From: Bacteroidota bacterium
Lineage (GTDB): Bacteria > Bacteroidota > Bacteroidia > Bacteroidales > B39-G9
Length of the DNA: 12,742 nucleotides
Direction: 5' to 3'
NCBI GenBank assembly: GCA_003648455.1
Contig: QMPG01000054.1
Coordinates: 1 to 12,742, forward strand
This document shows, one piece after another, positions 8,301 through 12,742 of this stretch. A model generated the notes under the pieces. It worked only from the letters and a program-made list of their open reading frames with translations. It had not been told where the DNA came from and made no database searches. The first letter of the stretch is position 1, and the number at the start of each line of letters is the position of its first letter. The position numbers were made by a program, and so were the translations under genes.

Positions 8301-9598
8301 CCCAAAATTGGATTCGTGTAGGAACATTAAAAGATGAAGAGAATTCTGATAATAATGATTATATTGGTAGAGATAATGAGCAAATATATGAGAAGATTTT
8401 AGGTGGAACATGGGCTCCTTATGCACTTTGTTCAAAAGCAAAATATGGACCTGTTTATGCTAAATCATTACCAGCATCAATTCAGTTTTCAAAATACCGT
8501 CTTTCAAGTGTTGATCTTGTTATAACAAAAGACCAAACTAAATGGACGCGTTGTCCTGTTGTTGAAATGTGTGAAAATGATGATGGTACAAGCACAAGTA
8601 CTTTATCAGAAGGACATGCATTAAGATTTGACTTAAGAGCGTCTCAGTCGCTTGATAAAAATGGAGTTGCTGCAGCAGTAGGTTCAGGAGATGATACAAC
8701 CAATATAAATAATCCAAATTTTATTGGAGAAACAGGTATGAGCTGGTTCCCGGGATATGCAATTGATATTGAAACCGGAGAGAGATTAAATATTATGTTC
8801 GGTGAAGATTCTTGGTTGGTAGGAGAAAATGGTAGAGATATGTTATGGAATCCTACAAGCAATTATTACGAAGATTTATATTATGCTACAGCAGGTCAAT
8901 CTGGACAACCATTATTTGGTGGGAAACATTATATTTACATTATGGGACATAATGTAAATGGTTCTAATGTTATGCCATCTTACGATTATGGAGAACACAT
9001 TTATCATGAGTTAAAGTATGGAAATGCAGCAAAAAAATCTCAAATATATATGAATGCCATGTGGACTGCAATTCCGTTATCAAACAAAGAGTTTACATTT
9101 AAATCATATGATGAATTACCTGATAATGATGTAACTATTAAATTGAGGATTGCTAATCCATATCTGGTAGGAGTTAAAGAATTTGCTTTAGCAGAGCCTG
9201 AAAATGAAAATTATCCTGTATTTAAATTCAGCACATCTGAACTAAGTGCTCAAAAGAGTGATTTAACAACAATTAAAAATTCGCTGGATAAAATTAATGT
9301 TGTACCAAACCCATATTATGGTTATTCAGAGTATGAGAAATCGCAACTTGATAATATTGTTAAAATTACAAATCTTCCAAAAACTTGTACAATTTCAATA
9401 TACACAGTAAATGGGACTTTGGTAAGAAGAATTAAAAAGGATAGTGAACAAACTTATATTGATTGGGACTTAAAAAACAATTACAGTATATCAATTGCCA
9501 GTGGTGTCTACATTATTCATGTTGATGTAGAAGGCGTTGGCGAGAAAGTTCTTAAATGGTTTGGTGCATTACGACCAATTGATTTGAATTCATTTTAA
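5399..9598 (+). CDS. Large exported surface protein with T9SS-type C-terminal sorting region
   Basis: This 1399-aa protein has a signal peptide (1-23, ending AFA) and a long extracellular body. Visible parts are a calcium-loop-like DVDGDG at 199-204 followed by NGDYPYYD, and family-like blocks DDYVGCDVNKGLGYLYNGD (322-340), PPAIGIDFFEGP (356-367), GMRRFLYFNN (430-439) and DDRRFVQSAGPF (514-525). A fibronectin-III-like stretch runs from LDGPDAPEL to YYYVAIAYAYN (about 574-726). A beta-rich region without recognisable domains lies between 740 and 1295. The end resembles a T9SS type A sorting or FlgD-Ig-like domain: NVVPNPYYG (1300-1308), ITNLP, SIYTVNGTLVR, SGVYIIHV, then an extra WFGALRPIDLNSF tail. 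No catalytic motif is seen. I recall proteins of this layout as conserved but uncharacterised in Bacteroidota and relatives. It lies 35 bp after the receptor and just before a PorV-like gene, which suggests they work together on the cell surface. Confidence 0.85.
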   Translation: MKNIKHFITLSVLAFFISSFAFAEKGPGSKDKSTKVINAAGCVPASAMTYLDLNNVRALILNGGDMWWDLSKAKYEVPKGSGKMALFAGAIWVGGVDVNGQLRLAAQMHRNDGNDYWPGPLISTGDGIASVSADVCLRYDRHFKISRNEVSTFRAWFNSDAETKNIEYPGYSIPDVIINWPAHGPSEGAYDYYLAPFKDVDGDGYYNPYNGDYPYYDLDAEEECNTAPERRAENLGNQSSVLFGDQTLWWVYNDKGNIHTQTTGAASIGMEFRAQAFAFSTNDELNNMTFYNYQIINRSTYTLTDTYFGVWSDADLGNAKDDYVGCDVNKGLGYLYNGDDEDEQGTEGPINYGKQPPAIGIDFFEGPYQDPDGNDNLSSWDEIENLDCSNGYRVNPLTGKKELAGPGDIDNGNINGLNFGDNVVDNERWGMRRFLYFNNGGGSMGDPHTALEYYNYLKGIWLDKTKLQYGGTGHKTGGAPADFMFPNDTDPCGWGTSGIPQEDWSEKTEGNTPDDRRFVQSAGPFVLEPGAVNDITIGAVWARAQSGGAWASVEEVRYADDKAQKLFENCFQLLDGPDAPELDVVELDKELIFHIWNSPASNNYLERYHGKDPFIPSDVPLEDRYYDFQGYQVYQLANSYISIADIHNVDLARLVFQCDIKDGVTRIINYEWDKEISANIPIEEVNGADEGIVHTFTITDDAFASGDKALVNHKKYYYVAIAYAYNDYKHYDQTTSSSLGVQTTPYKAGRKAAKGSIKVVEAIPHFIEQTNDGTVLNSKYGDCPEIELIEGMGNGNNYLDLTDETIDNILSKTSKPFKADVVKYKKNAGPIQVKVIDPLNVPDADFKICFEPDSVNMSQGSNYYNLSDKTNSRITGLILDTKWKIIKEDNGVSDTVYSDSWIRYEDEKVLPEWGISVMISQIDYPDVKFGKLNDKEPLNNGFLSASFTYEKETPAWLSFVSDEEGASPQNWIRVGTLKDEENSDNNDYIGRDNEQIYEKILGGTWAPYALCSKAKYGPVYAKSLPASIQFSKYRLSSVDLVITKDQTKWTRCPVVEMCENDDGTSTSTLSEGHALRFDLRASQSLDKNGVAAAVGSGDDTTNINNPNFIGETGMSWFPGYAIDIETGERLNIMFGEDSWLVGENGRDMLWNPTSNYYEDLYYATAGQSGQPLFGGKHYIYIMGHNVNGSNVMPSYDYGEHIYHELKYGNAAKKSQIYMNAMWTAIPLSNKEFTFKSYDELPDNDVTIKLRIANPYLVGVKEFALAEPENENYPVFKFSTSELSAQKSDLTTIKNSLDKINVVPNPYYGYSEYEKSQLDNIVKITNLPKTCTISIYTVNGTLVRRIKKDSEQTYIDWDLKNNYSISIASGVYIIHVDVEGVGEKVLKWFGALRPIDLNSF

Positions 9599-9634
9599 TA
9601 GATGACTAATTATAATTACAATAAAAACTTAATT

Positions 9635-10684
9635 ATGAAAAAAGTATTAATAAAGTTTATAGGTTTAGTTTTATTATTAACGTTGATTATACCAACGTCA
9701 TATGCCGGAAATAAACAAAGAGCAGGACAAGCAGGAGCAGGAGAGCTTCTTATTAATCCATGGGCTAGAAGTTCAGGATTTGGAGGTGCAAATGTTGCTT
9801 GTATTAAAGGGTTCGAATCTATTTTTGTAAATGTAGCAGGTGTTGCACTTACACATGGTACTGATTTAGTTTTTACAAGAACAAATTGGCTTAAAGGTTC
9901 AGATATTAATATTAACGCTTTTGGGTTTTCGCAAAAAATGGGAGATTCTGGAGTGTTGAGTTTAGCGGTTATGTCAATGGATTTTGGTGAAATTCCAATT
10001 ACTACTGTTGAATTACCAGATGGTGGTTTAGGTACCTTTCATCCTCAATATACAAATATTACTTTAGCTTTTGCAAAAGAGTTTTCAAACAGTATATATG
10101 GTGGATTTGCAATTAAAGTTGTAAACGAAGGAATTTCTAACTTGTCAGCTTCCGGTGTTGCTTTAGATGCTGGTATACAATATGTTACCGGTGCTCGTAA
10201 ACAAATACATTTTGGTATCACAATGCAAAATGTGGGACCAACAATGAAGTTCACCGGTGATGGGATGTCTTTTAGAGGAAGTACTTCTGAGGGACCTACA
10301 ATGACAATTGAACAAAGATCTGCTGATTTTGAGTTACCTTCATTAATTAAAATTGCGTTTGCATACGATATTGATATTGCTACAACTCATATGATTACTT
10401 TGGCAGGTAACTTCACATCTAACTCATTCACTAAGGACCAGATTAATCTTGGAATGCAATATAGTTTTAAAGATATCCTAATTCTTAGAGGTGGATATGT
10501 TTATGAAGAAGGTATTTTAGATACAGATGATAGAACTACTGCTTACACAGGACCAACAGCAGGTGCATCTGTACAGATTCCATTTAATAAAGAAAAAGGT
10601 CAAACATTCTCTATAGATTATTCATACAGACCTACAGATCCGTTTGATGGAACACATTCTTTAGGAGTTAAAATAAGTCTATAG
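9635..10684 (+). CDS. PorV/PorQ-family outer-membrane beta-barrel (UPF0164-like)
   Basis: PorV-type barrels (FadL-like fold) help T9SS by shuttling sorting-domain cargo to the surface attachment machinery. The ATG at 9635 is chosen because it gives a clean signal peptide (MKKVLIKFIGLVLLLTLIIP...SYAG, about 24 residues) and a 349-aa protein. An in-frame ATG at 9602 would only add 11 polar residues in front. The family's N-terminal block is visible: GAGELLINPWARSSGFGGANVA, then FVNVAGVA where relatives usually have NPAGLA. The remainder alternates short beta-strands with glycine-rich turns (DAGIQYVTG, HFGITMQNVG, INLGMQYSF, LILRGGYVYEEG) and ends GVKISL. It follows the large T9SS-type protein by about 36 bp and closes the operon before a strong terminator. 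The reading as a dedicated partner of that protein is inference; a housekeeping PorV is expected elsewhere in the genome. Confidence 0.85.
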   Translation: MKKVLIKFIGLVLLLTLIIPTSYAGNKQRAGQAGAGELLINPWARSSGFGGANVACIKGFESIFVNVAGVALTHGTDLVFTRTNWLKGSDININAFGFSQKMGDSGVLSLAVMSMDFGEIPITTVELPDGGLGTFHPQYTNITLAFAKEFSNSIYGGFAIKVVNEGISNLSASGVALDAGIQYVTGARKQIHFGITMQNVGPTMKFTGDGMSFRGSTSEGPTMTIEQRSADFELPSLIKIAFAYDIDIATTHMITLAGNFTSNSFTKDQINLGMQYSFKDILILRGGYVYEEGILDTDDRTTAYTGPTAGASVQIPFNKEKGQTFSIDYSYRPTDPFDGTHSLGVKISL

Positions 10685-10710
10685 GACAAATAAATCATAA
10701 ATTTTTAGAG

Positions 10711-10750
10711 AAAGGGTCTCAATTTTATGTTGAGATTCTTTTTTGTTTTT
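10711..10750 (+). terminator. Strong intrinsic terminator of the three-gene operon
   Basis: AAAGGGTCTCAA (10711-10722) pairs over 12 positions, two of them G-U, with TTGAGATTCTTT (10730-10741). The loop is 7 nt and a T-rich tract (TTTTTTGTTTTT) follows. It starts 26 nt past the stop codon of the PorV-like gene and separates the operon from greA. Confidence 0.85.
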
Positions 10751-10776
10751 ATATTTTATCAATAATACTATCAAAT

Positions 10777-11253
10777 ATGGGAAAAATTTCGTATTTAACA
10801 CCCGAGGGGTTGAAAAAGTTGAAGGATGAGTTGTATCGCATGGAAAATGTGGAAAGACCGGCAATTTCAAAACAAATTGGAGAGGCAATTGATAAGGGCG
10901 ATATTTCCGAGAATGCTGAATATGATGCTGCAAAAGATGCTCAAGGTATGTTGGAAATGAAGATAGCTAAACTGAAAGATATTATCGTCAACGCTCGATT
11001 AATTGATGCGTCTAAAATTGATACTTCAAAAGTGCAGCTTTTGTCTAAAGTGAAAATTAAGAACACAAGAAATAATGCAGAAATGCAGTATATTATTGTT
11101 TCTGATAGCGAGGCTGATTTAAAATCCGGGAAATTAGCTGTAAATACTCCGGTTGCCCAAGGATTGTTGGGAAAAAAAGTTGGTGATGTGGTCGAAATTA
11201 AGGTGCCTTCCGGTGTAATTCCTTTTGAAATAGTAGAAATTACATCTGCTTAA
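10777..11253 (+). CDS. greA: Transcription elongation factor GreA
   Basis: GreA enters the secondary channel of RNA polymerase and stimulates cleavage of the RNA 3' end in backtracked complexes, rescuing stalled transcription. The 158-aa length matches the family. Residues 1-75 form the N-terminal coiled coil (YLTPEGLKKLKDEL ... AEYDAAKDAQGMLEMKIAKL). Its tip, GDISENAEYD (41-50), carries the acidic pair Asp42 and Glu45 that corresponds to the Mg-binding residues of E. coli GreA. Residues about 80-158 form the FKBP-like C-terminal domain (SKVKIKN, ISVAQ-like NTPVAQGLLGKKVGDVVEIKVPSG). The start follows the family N-terminus. No clear promoter is seen in the 27 nt between the preceding T-tract and the ATG. 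It is followed by a HIT gene 52 bp downstream, probably co-transcribed. Confidence 0.97.
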   Translation: MGKISYLTPEGLKKLKDELYRMENVERPAISKQIGEAIDKGDISENAEYDAAKDAQGMLEMKIAKLKDIIVNARLIDASKIDTSKVQLLSKVKIKNTRNNAEMQYIIVSDSEADLKSGKLAVNTPVAQGLLGKKVGDVVEIKVPSGVIPFEIVEITSA

Positions 11254-11305
11254 ATACTAATATTATTTTTTAACTTTCAAAATTTCAAATTAAAAAAATT
11301 TTATT

Positions 11306-11701
11306 ATGGCAACAATATTTACAAAAATAGTAAAAGGAGAGATTCCATCATATAAAATTGCTGAAGACGAATTGTTTTATGCTTTTCTAGATATTAGTCC
11401 CTTAGCCAAAGGTCACACCTTGGTTATTCCTAAAAAAGAGATTGATTATATTTTTGATTTGGACGATGACTTGCTTAAAGGGCTCAGTGTTTTTTCGAAA
11501 CGTGTCGCAAAAGCTATAGAAAAATCTATTCCTTGCAAAAGAGTAGGAGTAGCAGTTTTAGGTCTTGAAGTACCTCATGCTCATATTCATTTAGTGCCCT
11601 TAAATAGTGAGCAGGATATTAATTTTGATAAGCCGAAATTAAAATTATCACAAGAAGAGTTTAGTGATATTACTGAACGAATAAGAAAAGAATTTAAATA
11701 A
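11306..11701 (+). CDS. HIT-family nucleotide hydrolase/transferase
   Basis: Histidine-triad proteins hydrolyse nucleoside phosphoramidates or related nucleotide conjugates in the cytoplasm. The exact substrate cannot be assigned here. The 131-aa protein has the typical start (IFTKIVKGEIPSYKIAED), the GHTLVIPKKE block (36-45), and the signature triad in PHAHIHLVPL, with His91, His93 and His95. The middle His is the usual nucleophile position? In the family the nucleophile is the second His of the H-x-H-x-H-x-x triad, here His93. The Cys pair that binds zinc in some relatives (C-x-F-C-K-I) is replaced by T-x-F-T-K-I, so no zinc site is expected. It sits 52 bp after greA and ends before a strong terminator, suggesting a greA-HIT transcription unit. 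Confidence 0.93.
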   Translation: MATIFTKIVKGEIPSYKIAEDELFYAFLDISPLAKGHTLVIPKKEIDYIFDLDDDLLKGLSVFSKRVAKAIEKSIPCKRVGVAVLGLEVPHAHIHLVPLNSEQDINFDKPKLKLSQEEFSDITERIRKEFK

Positions 11702-11732
11702 AAAAAATATTTTAATAACTAGGATTAGATAT

Positions 11733-11763
11733 AAGGCTGTTTATAAAAAGAACAGCTTTTTTT
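11733..11763 (+). terminator. Intrinsic terminator between the HIT gene and ruvC
   Basis: AAGGCTGTT (11733-11741) pairs with AACAGCTTT (11751-11759), a 9-bp stem with one G-U pair and a 9-nt loop. It runs into a T-tract to 11763. It ends the plus-strand greA-HIT unit. Because ruvC ends at 11766 on the other strand, the stem may also serve ruvC, but the tract in that direction is poor. Confidence 0.8.
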
Positions 11764-11765
11764 GT

Positions 11766-12317
11766 TTATATAATTTTGTTCGGATTATTATTAATATATG
11801 ATTTCCAGCTATTATAATGCTTACTTCCTGAGCTTAGATTTTTTTGATAAAAATGACAAACAGCTGCTGCTAATCCATCAGAAGCATCCAGTTCTTTTGG
11901 GAAATTTTTAGTATTAAAAAGCTGTTGTAAAAACATTGAAACCTGCTCTTTTGAAGCTGCACCATTACCGGTAATTGCTAATTTGATTTTTCGTGGGGAG
12001 TATTCAAATACAGGAATAGAATGAGATAAAGCAGCTGCAATTGAAACCCCTTGCGCCCGTCCTAATTTTAACATAGATTGAACATTTTTTCCAAAAAAAG
12101 GTGCTTCAACAGCTAATTCATCGGGTTTATATAGTTCGATAATTTTTATAACTGCTTTAAAAATTTTTTCAAGACGAGAGAAGTGAGTAGCGTTTTTTGG
12201 TAATTTTATTATGTCTAAGGTGACTAATTCCGGTTTATTATTCACAGATTTAATTACACCATAGCCTGTAATATTGGTGCCGGGGTCTATTCCGAGAATT
12301 ATTTTTTCTTTTATCAA
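11766..12317 (-). CDS. ruvC: Holliday junction endonuclease RuvC
   Basis: RuvC cleaves Holliday junctions symmetrically during recombination repair, acting with the RuvAB branch-migration motor. The 183-aa protein carries the four acidic active-site residues of this RNase-H-fold nuclease: Asp11 in GIDPGT, Glu71 in VEAPFF, and Asp144 and Asp147 in LDASDGLAAAVCH. The conserved GKNVQSMLKLGRAQG block (76-90) is intact. It is slightly longer than the E. coli protein because of a polar C-terminal tail (NSWKSYINNNPNKII). The start is a TTG: no ATG or GTG is in frame before the upstream stop, and the family N-terminus begins only a few residues before IILGIDPG, so TTG fits. It is 101 bp downstream of serS in the same direction, with a long palindrome in between. 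No ruvA or ruvB is in this window. Confidence 0.96.
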   Translation of the reverse strand: MIKEKIILGIDPGTNITGYGVIKSVNNKPELVTLDIIKLPKNATHFSRLEKIFKAVIKIIELYKPDELAVEAPFFGKNVQSMLKLGRAQGVSIAAALSHSIPVFEYSPRKIKLAITGNGAASKEQVSMFLQQLFNTKNFPKELDASDGLAAAVCHFYQKNLSSGSKHYNSWKSYINNNPNKII

Positions 12318-12334
12318 AGCGACAATTTTAATAT

Positions 12335-12382
12335 TTGTTTACCTAATAATTTGTTTATCTTAATAAATTATTAGGTAAACAA
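12335..12382. repeat. Perfect long palindrome between serS and ruvC
   Basis: TTGTTTACCTAATAATTT (12335-12352) is the exact reverse complement of 12365-12382. The stem can extend inward by three more pairs, one a G-U, leaving a 6-nt loop. It lies 36 bp after the serS stop codon and 17 bp before the ruvC start. There is no T-run on the minus strand after it, so it is not a textbook terminator. It would sit in the ruvC leader or the serS 3' end and could be an RNA stem-loop or a dimeric-protein binding site. Confidence 0.75.
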
Positions 12383-12418
12383 CATACGAAAAAATTAACA
12401 AATCAACAAAAATAGTAG

Positions 12419-12742
12419 TTAATCAATAATATTAAAACCTGTATATGAGCTTAATATTTTAGGAATATTTATTCCTTCAGTAGTCTGATTATTTTCAAGT
12501 AAAGCTGCAACAATTCTGGGGAGAGCTAAAGCGCTTCCGTTTAATGTGTGAGCTAACTTTGCTTTTTTCTCTCCTTCTTCTTTAAATCTTAATTTCAGTC
12601 TATTTGCCTGATAAGATTCAAAGTTCGAAACAGAGCTAACTTCTAACCATTTTTCCTGAGCTGCAGAATATACTTCAAAATCATAAGTAAGAGCAGAAGT
12701 AAAGCTTAAATCACCACCACAGAGCCTTAAAATTCTATAAGG
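12419..12742 (-). CDS. serS: Seryl-tRNA synthetase, C-terminal part (cut by window edge)
   Basis: SerS charges tRNA-Ser with serine in the cytoplasm. The last 107 codons are present; the frame is open to the right edge and the N-terminal arm plus most of the catalytic core lie outside. Visible blocks are PYRILRLCGGDLSFTSALTYDFEVYSA, then EKWLEVSSVSNFESYQANRLKLRFK, which is the class II synthetase region around the active site. Motif 3 follows, HTLNGSALALPRIVAALLENNQ, in which the Arg contacts ATP in the family. The protein ends with the typical IPKILSSYTGFNIID. The short block KEEGEKKAKLAHTLNG links the two. No damage is visible in this part. It reads in the same direction as ruvC and may be transcribed with it. 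Confidence 0.95.
   Translation of the reverse strand, partial: PYRILRLCGGDLSFTSALTYDFEVYSAAQEKWLEVSSVSNFESYQANRLKLRFKEEGEKKAKLAHTLNGSALALPRIVAALLENNQTTEGINIPKILSSYTGFNIID

Noticed and set aside
9602..9634. Upstream ATG for the PorV-like protein
   Set aside because: It would put 11 polar residues ahead of a clean signal peptide; the ATG at 9635 is the better start.
1638..10684. SusC/SusD polysaccharide utilisation locus
   Set aside because: No SusD-like lipoprotein, glycoside hydrolase or sugar regulator is present; the neighbour is a T9SS-type protein and a PorV-like barrel.
11254..11305. Separate promoter for the HIT gene (TATTTTTT at 11264-11271)
   Set aside because: Only a partial -7 match in a T-rich spacer, with no TTTG at -33; co-transcription with greA is simpler.

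Overview
The window is AT-rich and looks like a chromosomal segment from a member of the Bacteroidota, most likely a Bacteroidales-type lineage. Four things point there: a TonB-dependent receptor with an N-terminal carboxypeptidase-D-like domain, a large exported protein with a type IX secretion (T9SS) C-terminal sorting region, a PorV/PorQ-family outer-membrane barrel, and promoter-like boxes of the Bacteroidetes TAnnTTTG type with no clear Shine-Dalgarno sequences. No rRNA, tRNA, transposase, CRISPR array or phage gene was seen.

Left part (1-1637): a non-coding edge with two inverted repeats is followed by a minus-strand gene for a small exported or lipoprotein Rieske-like protein. Its two usual histidine ligands are replaced by Tyr and Cys. 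Diverging from it by only 30 bp is a small, very basic exported protein of unknown function. Next comes a small one-helix membrane protein with a charged linker and a conserved-looking C-terminal tail. The spacers hold a weak terminator, a 13-bp-arm hairpin and two promoter candidates.

Centre (1638-10684): three co-directional genes with gaps of about 35 bp form a likely operon. In order they encode a 1241-aa TonB-dependent receptor, a 1399-aa surface or secreted protein with a T9SS-type tail, and a PorV/PorQ-family barrel. A strong intrinsic terminator closes the unit. There is no SusD partner. The parsimonious reading is a dedicated cell-surface module: the PorV-like barrel helps export or anchor the large protein, which works with the receptor at the outer membrane. 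The substrate cannot be read from sequence. This module is the best candidate in the window for an uncharacterised system.

Right part (10777-12742): ordinary housekeeping genes. These are greA and a HIT-family hydrolase on the plus strand, a terminator, then ruvC (TTG start) and the C-terminal part of serS on the minus strand. A perfect long palindrome lies between serS and ruvC. The serS gene continues beyond the right edge.
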